In this document: piece by piece, positions 31,190 through 41,791 of the stretch
Layout: each line of letters starts with the position of its first letter
Numbering within the stretch: position 1 is the first letter of the stretch
Origin: Hydractinia symbiolongicarpus
Lineage: Eukaryota > Cnidaria > Hydrozoa > Anthoathecata > Hydractiniidae
NCBI RefSeq assembly: GCF_029227915.1
Contig: NC_079888.1
Location: forward strand, 3,483,001-3,547,000
DNA: 64,000 nt
Reading direction: 5' to 3'
Made by a program: the position numbers and the translations under genes
Notes under the pieces: model-generated
What the model was told of the DNA's origin: nothing
Databases searched by the model: none
Seen by the model: the letters and a program-made list of their open reading frames with translations, nothing else

Positions 31190-31800
31190 TAATAATTGAT
31201 AATTTGTATTTTGCGGTTAAACGGTTTAAAATATTGTTTTTAACATCTGAGCAACTTTATATGTGTATTTGTATACCTCCTACCTCTGCAACACCTCCTC
31301 AAAGTCAAAAGTTTATAATAGCAATTCCTTTATATTTTGTGGTTAAATCGGTTTAAAATAATTCCTTTAACTTTTTCCTTATCTTTCCTTTGCTTTTTTC
31401 TTTATTGGCAGTCATTTGTGACTCGGATATGGATGATATGTTGCTATATTTTGCTACAAAACAGTTTAACATATTTTTCTGAGTGTCCGAGCAACTTTAT
31501 ATATGTTGCTTGTATGCCTCCTACCTCCACTACACCTCCTCAAAGTAAAAGTTTATAATACCAATGTTTTTATATTTTGCAGTTAAAGCGGTTTAAAATA
31601 ATTCCTTTAACTTTTTCTTTATCATTCCTTTGCCTTTTTCTTTATTGGCAGTCATTTGTGACTCGGATATGGATGACATGTTGCTATATTTTGCTACAAA
31701 ACAGATTAACATATTTCTGAGTGTCTGAGCAACTTCTTATATATGTTGCTTGTATGCCTCCTACCTCCACTACACCTCCTCAAAGTAAAAGTTTATAATA
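31190..31800. repeat. 241-bp tandem repeats
   Basis: CCTCCTACCTC followed by ACACCTCCTCAAAGT recurs at about 31,275, 31,516 and 31,757 (period 241), with CCTTTGCCTTTTTCTTTATT and GTCATTTGTGACTCGGATAT in between. Downstream to 31,960 are shorter TGTGGTTGGTAATTTTTGTT-type repeats. A partial copy sits at 30,480-30,610. Confidence 0.8.
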
Positions 31801-32084
31801 AAAATTTTTGAAATTGATTGTGGTTGGTAAATTTTTTGGCATGGACTGTGGTTGATAATTTTTGTTGGAATTGACAGTGTGGTTGGTGCATTTGTTGGTA
31901 TGAAGTGTGTAGGGTGGTAATTTTGTTGGAATTAACAATTCAATTTGGCTTTTCTCTTTTAATTATTTGTGAATGGCAAATTGAAGTTGGCATGTGTTTA
32001 TATTTTACAATTGAACTAGTTAAAATATTTTCAATTTTGAAGTTTGTGATAATCTGCAGGATAGTCAAATTTTGGTTGTAATTA

Positions 32085-35000
32085 TCATGATTGGGATGTG
32101 CATATAATACATAAGCAATTTGCAGATGGCGAAGGACAAACTGCATCTTCAATATCATCATCACAATAATTGTCAAGTTCTTTCAACAAGTTAATATATT
32201 TTTCCATAGTGATATTGAATTTTTTGACAGTTTGATTCGATAATGCTTTCAGTCTTTTCTCTTCCTCTTGTCTAGCTTTCATACGGGGATGTGTATTAAT
32301 GTACAACAGTCGTTCTTGTGTAATTGGTTCAACAAGTGCCCAATTTCTTTCTTTTTCGCATCTTGAGAATGCAGTGTAAGCTGTACCAAGGTTGTTTTTT
32401 TCCATCTGAATGGATTGTTGTAACTTTATACGCATATGAGTGGCAGTTTTACCATCTCCAATTGACATACCCTGACTTTTGGCAATAGTTATTGCATATC
32501 CCGGCATTAACGGCAGGCCATTTCTGCTGCAACAATTAGACTCACATCGGCCTTCAACAGCAGTAATTGGTATCCATGTCGGATGTTCTCGAATCCATGA
32601 CGGCCCTTTATAATTTGGGAAATCGACTACAACAGCTATCGGAAATTCAGGTGGTGACATATTTGGTGAATAAAGGATTGCAATTACTTTTCCCATGGCA
32701 CCATTATTTAGACCAAGGCCTGTAAGACCCTTTTGGTTCTTGGTAAGGATTACAGTTGCACCAACTGCCATTAAAGATCTTAGTGGTATTTGACCCAGTT
32801 GCTTATCAGTTAAAGAGTGATGTTTACCACAACCTCTTGATGGAATAACAGCAACTGGCACACCAAGGTTAGCTAATTTATTATGGTTTTCTTCATTAAC
32901 TTCATTCCATGTTTCCATTAATGCAAGGACGCGACCATGCAAAAAGTTACATTTTTCCGGTTGGGGCAAAGCATCTTCATAACGACTATTTATATCTTGC
33001 CAGTCTTGTTGAGTAATCGATCCATTGCGTATTCTAAGTAGTCGCTGTAGAAGGGCCAACTGATCTGGTCCTTGGCGCATTGTTTCTGTAAGAACAATAA
33101 CATCTTGAAATGAGCGATAGATTGCATAACCAGCAAAGTTGATTGTGGAATCATCATGTTTCGGCGGCTGATGTAAATCCAAAGCACGAATTGGTCCAAG
33201 TTGACCAAGGTCCCCAAAGAAATTGACAGTTGGTACACCTCCATAATAATTATCAAAGTCTCCTGTTGCCTCACATAATCTGTGGCTGCACCAAGCCACT
33301 AGAAGCTTCGACTGCATGCTTCGTTCATCAATATTAAGTTGAATCAATTTCAGTTCATTGTTTTCATGCATGCCTGTATATTTTCTTAGCTTTCTTAGAG
33401 CTACATCACCCAAAGGATAGTCAGAAAGCTGGACAGAATTTAAATTCTTATCTTTTTTTAGTTTGTGTGGTGGTGGAGTCATTGAGTGTATAGTGCGACC
33501 ATTAGGTATGAGGACTGATGCTGCACCAGTTGGGGCCAAGTTCATAACTGCAGAATTTCGTTTAAAAATACGGCGAACAATTCTGGTGAGTGCGGTAATG
33601 ATAAATGTTTTCCCAACACCAGCTGTTCCTTGTATTAATAAACGTAATTGCTGGCTACCTGTTGGCAAAGTTCCTTTTGCGACTTGTAATAAATGCTCAA
33701 GATTTATTCCAATTACTGTTCTCTGTAATTCATTAGCATTCAAGATGTTTATTTGCGGTAAGGTACAATCATCGGCATGCTGCAATTCATTTCTTTCTGC
33801 TTCTTCAGATATAGATTGTAACCATGTGTCAGCATTAATTGGCCATTGACTACCAAAACTTTGAATTGCATAATTATTCCAATCAAACATAGGCCCTCCA
33901 TTGGGAAGAACCTGTTGTACATTCTGCTCACTGATATCAGCAACATGGTGCTTAGCAATATCTCTCATTATTGATCTGCCTATGTTTATTTCTGCAATGG
34001 CGGAATTTTGGGAACATTGAGAACTTGCATCTGTGTATTGTGACGATTGATCTGAAGACTGTGTATCGGTTTGAATATTGATTACATTAGTGTGATTTCG
34101 TGTTCTCTTGCTCTTTTTATCAAAAGATTGTTTAGCCTCTTTCAATGAATCAATTAATATTGATGGACATTCTTCAGTTTGAACAAGGGAAGCCAAAGCA
34201 GCAGCAAATGACTCATGTTGTCCCTTCAATTCTTCGGTATTATGCCACGTTCCAACAGAAAATATAATGAGCATAGCTTTTGCATAGTCCTCAGTAACAG
34301 GCCAAACAGGTTTTGTAGATATTCCTGTAAAAACTGGCACGTGATCTACTTTGCAGGTACAATTACATTTCTTGCTCCAGTTCCATAATGATATTTCTGG
34401 CTCAGTTTCTCTACGCTTATCACTCAAGTATTTATCCAATGTGCTACTCTTTGTAACGGTTCCATCTTCACCAGTCGTATCCAAGGCTCGGAAGCCACTG
34501 ATGCCAATGTATCGAAAATCCCTGGTACATCTAATCAAACGACCACCACTATTAATGAAATCCGCCGCAGCACCTGGTACATCTACTAGACCAGCAATTT
34601 TTTGAAGTAGGCGTTGAGCCAAATTTTTTACAGTGCTTCCATCAGCAGTGTTTTCAATCAGATGACGATAAACATGTACCAAATCTTCGGTTGAAGCAGC
34701 CCCTTTGCAAGCATAACTAGCAATGTATTTTTGTAGAGCCATAAGGTCCTGATCGATAATGGGTTGACTGTCACAATTTGCTAGCCAACTAAGTAGGCGT
34801 GTTTTTACATGCATCATCAAGCGAGGATGATCGCGTGGTCCCTCATATCTGGGATGTTCCCCTTCTGTTATGACAGCATTAAAAGGATGAATCTCTTTAC
34901 CACTTGTTTTTTTGGTTTGTGGATTAAGATCACCAAAATGAAAGCGACAGTACTTCTGTGGAGCAGTATCTTTTTTATTCTTTCGGTGATAACGCAAACA

Positions 35001-36365
35001 ATTAGAATTACACTTAAGGAGGCCAATCCTGTTCACAAGATGGGTATGTTGCTCTTTTATACCACCTTTATGACTAGCGACATCCAAAAGTTCTTGTGCC
35101 AGTGGGTTATGTTCTGGAGGAGCTTGTGTCCCTTCAGGTCTTGCCCATTGATCTTTGTTTGGAACCCAAGTTCTAATTCCAGAAGTATCTATAATTTTAT
35201 TTCCCCCAGCAGGATGCAGTGAAGTGAACATGGGTGAAAAAATCAAATCACTGTCTTCATTTGTTGTTTGTAACCAATTTTGAAGTTCTTGTGCTGCAGG
35301 TTTTAATGCTTGTGAGTCTGCATTATCAGACAAGCTATCCATGATAGTTTTTACTTTTCGGGCATGTTTAGATGACGAAATTATCGCGTGTCCATGTATC
35401 TCACCTCTACTTTTAGTAAATTCATATCGCAACCAATAGTCATCATATTGAAATACTTCCTTGTTGACTGTGGCAAAGTAATTTATAGTCCTTGCATCAA
35501 AATACTGCGTGACTATATGAAGATTTTGTAGAATCATTTCCCGCTTGAATTTATTATCGCTTTCCATTTGCTGCCTGACATCATCTTCATTCAAATTGTT
35601 TATTAACGCATGATACTTAATAAGTAGTTCATGCAATGGTTTCCAATGAAATTCTGCACAACTGTTGGTATCAAAATATGCTGGTAAATCGCCAAATTCA
35701 TTTCGTCTAAAAAACAACATGGCATCCAATTTTTTTTTTTGGTCTCTCCAGTACGGATCGGTATTAACCAGATTTTTTCCAATACTAATAATTTTTCGTG
35801 GAACTGAATCATCATCATTTTGTAAATTATCTCTCAGTTCAGCAATTGTGAGATGAGCATCATTTAATTGTTGGGAAACAAGAAAGCTACCCTGCTGCAA
35901 TGCTTGCATTCGCAAACGCATATTTAATAAGAAAAATTTCAAGTATGGATGACGCGCTACACGATTATCAGAACAATAATATATATGTTCGATGTATTCT
36001 TCAAAATTAATTTTACTCAATCTTGGAACAGTTAAGTCACAATTTCCATTAATAAAAACAGTTGGGTATGCCATAGTAAAAAACCCAGGAGTTTTTAATT
36101 CTCGAATTGGCTGTTCTCGGGTAATTGTGTCATGTTCAAGAGCTTGATTAACTGCATCTTCAGAACCCAAGAGCTTCTGCAGTATTGTTCGCAAGTCTTT
36201 GTCAGCATCTTTAGGTTCAACCGGACAAACTAAACCAGAACGGGTTATACTTTCATCGTCTTCAGGTAAGTTTTGTTGAAATTGATTTTCAGCAGGACCC
36301 TTGTCTCCTTCTGATATTATATTTGGTAATTCCACAACTGGCATATCAGGTAATTCGGAACGCAT
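32085..36365 (-). CDS. Helitron RepHel: HUH replication initiator fused to Pif1-like helicase
   Basis: Intact 1,426-codon frame; the reading frame is open a further 25 codons upstream of the ATG (RYFQFLPNEYYKDVSIKYDR). Rep domain: HUH motif HGH at residues 324-326 (RGEIHGHAII) and catalytic tyrosines Y547 and Y551 in KYIASYACKG. Helicase: Walker A GTAGVGKT near 913-920, GVPTVNFFGDLGQLGPI near 1,090-1,110, and a C-terminal TAYTAFSRCEKERNWALV motif VI near 1,350. HUH Rep nicks and transfers strands; the 5'-3' helicase unwinds for rolling-circle transposition. It ends at 32,085 with a Cys-containing tail (CLCIICTSQS). Long intact frame and conserved catalytic residues suggest recent activity. 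Confidence 0.9.
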   Translation of the reverse strand: MRSELPDMPVVELPNIISEGDKGPAENQFQQNLPEDDESITRSGLVCPVEPKDADKDLRTILQKLLGSEDAVNQALEHDTITREQPIRELKTPGFFTMAYPTVFINGNCDLTVPRLSKINFEEYIEHIYYCSDNRVARHPYLKFFLLNMRLRMQALQQGSFLVSQQLNDAHLTIAELRDNLQNDDDSVPRKIISIGKNLVNTDPYWRDQKKKLDAMLFFRRNEFGDLPAYFDTNSCAEFHWKPLHELLIKYHALINNLNEDDVRQQMESDNKFKREMILQNLHIVTQYFDARTINYFATVNKEVFQYDDYWLRYEFTKSRGEIHGHAIISSSKHARKVKTIMDSLSDNADSQALKPAAQELQNWLQTTNEDSDLIFSPMFTSLHPAGGNKIIDTSGIRTWVPNKDQWARPEGTQAPPEHNPLAQELLDVASHKGGIKEQHTHLVNRIGLLKCNSNCLRYHRKNKKDTAPQKYCRFHFGDLNPQTKKTSGKEIHPFNAVITEGEHPRYEGPRDHPRLMMHVKTRLLSWLANCDSQPIIDQDLMALQKYIASYACKGAASTEDLVHVYRHLIENTADGSTVKNLAQRLLQKIAGLVDVPGAAADFINSGGRLIRCTRDFRYIGISGFRALDTTGEDGTVTKSSTLDKYLSDKRRETEPEISLWNWSKKCNCTCKVDHVPVFTGISTKPVWPVTEDYAKAMLIIFSVGTWHNTEELKGQHESFAAALASLVQTEECPSILIDSLKEAKQSFDKKSKRTRNHTNVINIQTDTQSSDQSSQYTDASSQCSQNSAIAEINIGRSIMRDIAKHHVADISEQNVQQVLPNGGPMFDWNNYAIQSFGSQWPINADTWLQSISEEAERNELQHADDCTLPQINILNANELQRTVIGINLEHLLQVAKGTLPTGSQQLRLLIQGTAGVGKTFIITALTRIVRRIFKRNSAVMNLAPTGAASVLIPNGRTIHSMTPPPHKLKKDKNLNSVQLSDYPLGDVALRKLRKYTGMHENNELKLIQLNIDERSMQSKLLVAWCSHRLCEATGDFDNYYGGVPTVNFFGDLGQLGPIRALDLHQPPKHDDSTINFAGYAIYRSFQDVIVLTETMRQGPDQLALLQRLLRIRNGSITQQDWQDINSRYEDALPQPEKCNFLHGRVLALMETWNEVNEENHNKLANLGVPVAVIPSRGCGKHHSLTDKQLGQIPLRSLMAVGATVILTKNQKGLTGLGLNNGAMGKVIAILYSPNMSPPEFPIAVVVDFPNYKGPSWIREHPTWIPITAVEGRCESNCCSRNGLPLMPGYAITIAKSQGMSIGDGKTATHMRIKLQQSIQMEKNNLGTAYTAFSRCEKERNWALVEPITQERLLYINTHPRMKARQEEEKRLKALSNQTVKKFNITMEKYINLLKELDNYCDDDIEDAVCPSPSANCLCIICTSQS

Positions 36366-36448
36366 TTCTGGTAAATTTTGAATGCGGTCATATTTTATAG
36401 AGACATCCTTATAGTACTCATTCGGTAGGAACTGGAAGTAGCGTCCTT

Positions 36449-38101
36449 TTAAGGTTTGTCAATGTGATCAGAGCCATTGTATTGGTGTTTATTATTAGTA
36501 TCTTGATACTCAACACCCCCTTCTGGGTACCCAAAACACAGTCCCCGTAATGCACTTTCAACTTTAACCCTTTGTACAGTATACTGTTGGATTGAATTTT
36601 TACTTCCTTTCTTTTTTATAACCACTATTCCAACTTCTGATGGTAATGATGGCAATTCGGTAGCAATTTGCATTCTTTGAGGAAAACTGATGCAATGACC
36701 TTTTGATGCAAGCATGCCATACCGCAGGAGGTGTATATTCATAATGACAGTGATACGACGAATTAATGCAACTTCTAGTAAAGTCAAATTTTGGAGATAC
36801 GGTGGTACTGGTAAAAAATGCATATCATTATGGCGGATATTATCTTGCAGTGGGCCCAAATCGTCATCATCTACTGAGAGTATACCTGAAAATCTAGCAG
36901 GTGTTTTCACATTTTTTTTGAAACGACTAAGACTTTCCTTATGACATCTGCCACACCTTCCATCACTGAAAATCTTCCAAGGCTTAATGGTAATTGGTTT
37001 TGTTTCGTTTTTCGCAGTAGGACTGATTGCAGGTGTAGCATGAAATACTGGTCGGGTTTCACAACATGTTTTGCAGGTTGCTAAACTATGTAACTTCTCA
37101 CCTTCCTCAAACCGCACTACAGCAGCCACAACATTAGGGTTTTGATGAATCGTGGAGATCTCATTTCCATAAATTTCTTCTTTATTACTGAACTGGTTAT
37201 CTGTTACAATTGTTGCCTCTGACTGTGTGGTTGTTAAATTAGTTTGTATTGACTGCTGTGTACTTGGTAAATTTATAGGTACTGACTGTTGTGTGGTTAG
37301 TAAATTTGTTAGTACTGACTGCGCAATTGTTAAATTTGTTAGTATCGACTGTGTTGTTGCTAGGGAGTATGTAGTTGGTACATTAGTTGACAAAATACTT
37401 CCATGATTATGTGCAATACTTTGCAGTGTAACGGCTGTTTTTTTACCTACAAATATTTTAGAAACTGTTTTTTTGCATCTATAATTGATACGCCTGTGTC
37501 TTTTAATTTTTTCTATACTTGTTTCATTGACTTTAGGTTCTTCATATTGAATACTCAACTGAAAACACTTTTGCTTTAGAGCATGTTCTTTATCTAAAAA
37601 CTTATCATTTTTGGGTCTGTTTGGTCTTAAAGCAGACACAGAAGATTTCATTACTTTCTTCACTAGAAGATCTTCCTTTTCCTTTAATGTAACCACTTTC
37701 TTTTCACCAGGTTTTTGACTTGTTGTATTTTTAGGTTGAACTAAACTTTTTGATGACAAACAGGGAATTTTTTTAGGTGGGCTGAGTGATGTGGATAATG
37801 TAGCAGAAGGAATGCTCACATTGTCATTAAATATCAATGATTGGTAGTGATTGTCATTGACCCTCCCAAGCAAAATAAAAGCACCAACAGTGGTACCATC
37901 AGTCAGTAGATGGGCCACTTGTTGTTCCCCAGAAATATCATGTGTTTCATCATGAGTAGGACTAATAAGGGTATATGGGTGGACTGCAGTACTGGTATCG
38001 GATGTTATCAAAATGTTGATACCCAGCATTATTGCGGCAGCGCGTATGAAAATCTCTTCAACATAAACTGTAGGTCTTGACTGAGTTTGTAAGCCACGTT
38101 C
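36449..38101 (-). CDS. Helitron upstream frame: OTU C-terminal part plus DUF6570-like domain
   Basis: ATG at 38,029 but open from 38,101, directly after an in-frame TAG that ends the upstream frame. The first 70 residues complete the OTU protease fold (INILITSDTS ... NDNHYQSLIF; the His of NHYQSL is the likely catalytic His). The middle is a Thr/Gln-rich repeat (TTQQSVPINLPSTQQSIQTN). The last 200 residues carry CKTCCETRPVF, GRCGRCHKESLSRFK and NDMHFLPVPPYLQNLTLLE, the domain found upstream of Rep in animal Helitrons (DUF6570-type). The RepHel frame follows in the -1 frame, so a frameshift or missed splice separates the two halves of what is often one long polyprotein. Confidence 0.75.
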   Translation of the reverse strand, partial: ERGLQTQSRPTVYVEEIFIRAAAIMLGINILITSDTSTAVHPYTLISPTHDETHDISGEQQVAHLLTDGTTVGAFILLGRVNDNHYQSLIFNDNVSIPSATLSTSLSPPKKIPCLSSKSLVQPKNTTSQKPGEKKVVTLKEKEDLLVKKVMKSSVSALRPNRPKNDKFLDKEHALKQKCFQLSIQYEEPKVNETSIEKIKRHRRINYRCKKTVSKIFVGKKTAVTLQSIAHNHGSILSTNVPTTYSLATTQSILTNLTIAQSVLTNLLTTQQSVPINLPSTQQSIQTNLTTTQSEATIVTDNQFSNKEEIYGNEISTIHQNPNVVAAVVRFEEGEKLHSLATCKTCCETRPVFHATPAISPTAKNETKPITIKPWKIFSDGRCGRCHKESLSRFKKNVKTPARFSGILSVDDDDLGPLQDNIRHNDMHFLPVPPYLQNLTLLEVALIRRITVIMNIHLLRYGMLASKGHCISFPQRMQIATELPSLPSEVGIVVIKKKGSKNSIQQYTVQRVKVESALRGLCFGYPEGGVEYQDTNNKHQYNGSDHIDKP

Positions 38102-38713
38102 CTACTCTTCAGGGCTTATGGATAAAAAGTCTCTGCTATTTCTAAAAATTCCTACATCACTATTTTCGCGAACAAAAGTAACCACGGCTGCTCTTAGTTG
38201 AAGGTGATTCTGGAAACGTAGTTCAGGGGGGACAATTTGTCTGATCTCAGGGCGATTAAGTTGTTGTACTACTGCTCTGTAAAAGCAGTTGCCATCCCCT
38301 ATTGTCACTTCTCTATATGTTATGTTTGATAGACCAATACTTCTAGCATAAGCTACTATGTGATCGGCAGTGATGGAATGATTTAGCAGATGGGTGGCAT
38401 ATGATTCCTGTAGTACTATTTGGAAGTCAATATCATTGTGAAAGGGTCCAGGATTGCTTTCAATATCGCCAGATAACAATAACAGTAATTTAACTGATGC
38501 CAGATTGATATTACAGCTCAGACAACACATCAAAATTATTGAAATAAAAAGTTTTAAAAAATAAATGAAGTCATTGTTATTATCCAGCTTTTCAAAAAAC
38601 ATTTCTGACTGTCTGCGATGATTTATTATTTCATTATCAATGTCATTAGAGTGACTAGCAGCTACATTATAAAAAGAGCCGATGGTGGCACGATATGCTT
38701 GGACTGATATCAT
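38102..38713 (-). CDS. 2A-like peptide followed by OTU cysteine protease N-terminal part
   Basis: 203 codons from an ATG at 38,713. Residues 1-75 form a leader with hydrophobic segment (FLKLFISIILMCCLSCNIN). Residues 76-90 end in LLLLLSGDIESNPGP, a complete 2A ribosome-skipping consensus (D-x-E-x-N-P-G-P). After it, residues 91-203 are the first part of an OTU-family protease with catalytic Cys in IGDGNCFYRAV (D140, C143). A single TAG at 38,102-38,104 splits the OTU domain; the catalytic His is in the next frame. OTU proteases remove ubiquitin; Helitrons carrying them are known, their purpose is not. Confidence 0.8.
   Translation of the reverse strand: MISVQAYRATIGSFYNVAASHSNDIDNEIINHRRQSEMFFEKLDNNNDFIYFLKLFISIILMCCLSCNINLASVKLLLLLSGDIESNPGPFHNDIDFQIVLQESYATHLLNHSITADHIVAYARSIGLSNITYREVTIGDGNCFYRAVVQQLNRPEIRQIVPPELRFQNHLQLRAAVVTFVRENSDVGIFRNSRDFLSISPEE
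38444..38488 (-). other. 2A ribosome-skipping motif
   Basis: Codes for KLLLLLSGDIESNPGP's core; the skip would fall between Gly89 and Pro90, separating a hydrophobic leader peptide from the OTU/Rep polyprotein. Motif and leucine-rich upstream context match active 2A sequences known from other retroelements and viruses. Confidence 0.8.
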
Positions 38714-40907
38714 GATGAATTTGTTTCTACCAAATGGTTGTTGTCAGGTATACCTTTTCTGCTATACCTATACCCTAGCTATATACGCCAAAATACAGGA
38801 CAGAGCAGGGATAAACAGAGGCAAATCACAAATGCACCTCAGGATAAAGCCAGGAAAAAACACACAAAAAATATAAAAATATAAATAAACAGAATCTACT
38901 GAAAATGCACCTATTGAAACACGAATGGAATTATTAAATAATAATACTTATCCAATAATCCAGTGAGTTCAATTTAATACTATGTCAGCAAACTGTCCCT
39001 TTTGACTGCTAACTTTTTGGCAAACTTCTAGCAAGCAAGCAAACACGCTCCAGCAAAATTCCAGAGGGTTTGAAAAAAAAAAATTCAACCGCGAAATGAA
39101 GGTTTACTTTTTGTCTTTGTGTTCCAGACAATTTATGCTACTCTTAGTTGAAACTTTTTTGAAAAACCGAGCCATCACGTGTTCTCTTTTGTCCAATAAA
39201 AACAAAGAGGGAATAAAAACAAAGAGGGAAAAAGAAAGAGGTCTTTTGCCTTGGTCCAAACACAATATCCTGATGGTTAATGACATTGTATTTTGTTTAT
39301 AATCTAACGAATCAGAATGCTCTTGCATCTAGTAAACAAGCATGATTACTGGCGTCGTTTTCATGCCCGTAGGTTTAGAAATGTCGATTTTCTGTCGTAT
39401 TAATGGTGGCGTTGGTGATGCACTTTACTTCATACTTTACTTCATACTTTGGAAAGTATATTGATAGCAATTTATGGGCCAGGCCAACTTTTGACATGGC
39501 GTATTTGCATACGTCAAGACCTTATATTTAACTTAACTAACTCCAATAAAGAGGAAGAACTGAACTGCTGCAGCTTTCTTTGGCGTATTCTTGTATGTGT
39601 ATAGCTAGCAAGCAAGCAAGCTGAGGTTTAATGAGTAATGCATGTAAAGTTTCTTCTAGGTATCAAAAACAACACTTCACTTTGCAACTCTTAGTGCAAG
39701 ACCAGATCGTTGAGTAGTTGAAGACATGCGTGTTCATTATTGGAGACCTTTTTTTAACTAGATTGTGTGCATATAATGACTAGCTAATTAATTATATATC
39801 ACTAAAGATATCAAAATATAAAATTTAGCTCAGTGCAGTGTAATGTTATATAACTGCTGGCAAGCGTTTTTTTTAAGCTATTTATTTACGCTTCAAGATA
39901 ATTTTCAATTGAATTATTGCAACTTGACCTGTTACATGGAGAGGCAGGATCTTTGGCTGGTCTTTGAGGCAGTCATGATTAAAATATTTTGTAATATATT
40001 TAAAATAATTATATGATTTAAGTTATTTTGTGTGATCAGTCTCACTAATTTTGATCAATACACCTCTTCAATTATTTCCAGATGGGACCAGGCAGTTCTA
40101 GAGTGTTTAAAGCTCCTATTTGAGCTACACAAATATTTTTAATTTTTGTGCCCAACTAGACAACAGCCTTATATGAAGATCAAACACACAACCATTTGCA
40201 CATGAGCTACTAATCCCTATTTATCAAATTTATTTGTCACTTTATGTCTGTGTAATGTTCAATTTTAAAAAAGAAGCAGAATTTATGACATGGATATTAT
40301 CTGATCATTATTTTAGCTATATAATATTGTAATAGATTATAATTTGAGAATACATGATTTATTATTCTTTTCCTCCAGCCATTTTTTGTCCTCTTTGGTT
40401 CTCCCCTATAGACACTGCCACTTGAAGCCTAGCTTGTGTTAAATATTTTAGAATTCAAAACAGTATGTGTCAGTTGTTAGGCTTAGCCCATCTTACAATA
40501 ATTAATGTTGATATTGTTGATATAATAATGTTGATATTTGCATTTACAATGAAGTTTTTTTTTCCTGTCTGAATATACATTTTAACAAAGTTTTATCCTA
40601 AAATAACAAAAGAAATCTTTTTTTTTAAAAGATAAAAGTTCTTTTTAACTATAACCTCAAATAAAAGCATGCAACTAAGAAACAAATAAAAATTAAAAAA
40701 ATTCAAGAAAATTTCAGCCAATATTCAGGCATTTTGCTAAGAATATTGAGGCTTAAGTCAAAAAACGATTTTCTTATAAACAAAATGGTATGCAATTTTT
40801 CCTTTTCACAGAGTATATACTATTTTTCCTAATATACCTAAACGATACAGATTTTTGCGGTAATTAATTTTGCAGATGTGCAAAATAATACTATAAAGCT
40901 GGCTATA
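38714..40907. other. Non-coding 5' region of the RepHel unit, no gene seen
   Basis: AT-rich with a duplicated AAAAACAAAGAGGGAA (39,199-39,232), GCAAGCAAGC runs (39,035 and 39,608) and long A/T tracts. Two overlapping 68- and 74-codon frames near 39,100-39,330 on opposite strands have no recognisable motif. Likely contains the promoter for the OTU/RepHel frames. Confidence 0.4.
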
Positions 40908-40933
40908 GATGCAAGATATATATTTTTTATCCT

Positions 40934-41003
40934 AGCCCTGTCCAGGATTTGAACCTGGATCTCTCATTTCTAAGAGTGTCATAACCATTAGACCAACAGG
41001 GCT
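40934..41003 (-). ncRNA. tRNA-like sequence with short anticodon arm, copy 1
   Basis: Acceptor-like AGCCCTGT/ACAGGGCT pairing, A box TGGTCTAATGG, T-arm CCAGGTTCAAATCCTGG with a good B box. The anticodon arm (CTCTTAGAAATGAGAG) cannot make a 5-bp stem with a 7-nt loop. More likely a tRNA-derived repeat head than a tRNA gene. Confidence 0.6.
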
Positions 41004-41312
41004 TGAATGTATATACAAAACACTACAGGTAAATATTATATACACTTAGAAATTTACAGCACAAATAAACCTTTTTTTAAGAAACGCTCAGTTAAGCTAC
41101 AAGTGACTGTGTTATCTGACATTGAACGTCTAATGAAATGATTAATAAGATCTGTAAACTGTGCACACATTCAGGTGGAGCGCTTAAGTAAAGGTATATA
41201 TATGCAATATGTCGTAAATGAGGGTAGCAACACTAACGTGGTTCAGGTGTAGCAATATTCCATGGACCAGTGACATATATTTTTTAGAACCTGATGCATA
41301 TTATAGAAAACG

Positions 41313-41548
<236 letters not shown>

Positions 41549-41791
41549 AACACGAAGTAATTTTAACACAAATTACAACAGAGTGCTCAATGTGTAACAG
41601 AGCAGTTATATTATTTTTATGTTTTGTTTTCAAGAAAAAACTACATTAATTTTGCTACTTAAAGTTTCATGCTTCTTAGCAATCTTCAGGCAAATGATAC
41701 AAATTATACAAGTTGGTACTAACTAAAGTATAAACCTTTTAATTACGTCATAAAACGTAATAAAACAAATAAATACATTGTTCGTTACAGT

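Noticed and set aside
36440-36465. Programmed -1 frameshift between the DUF6570-like and RepHel frames
   Set aside because: No X-XXY-YYZ heptamer or convincing downstream structure; a stop codon limits the overlap to a few bases.
32990-36944. Plus- and minus-strand secondary frames within the RepHel and OTU/DUF6570 genes
   Set aside because: Shadows in other frames of long, motif-bearing genes; no independent signals.
40934-41003. Functional tRNA gene (Cys, Phe or Glu like)
   Set aside because: The D and T arms are good but the anticodon arm cannot form the standard 5-bp stem with 7-nt loop, and all copies lie inside a mobile repeat.
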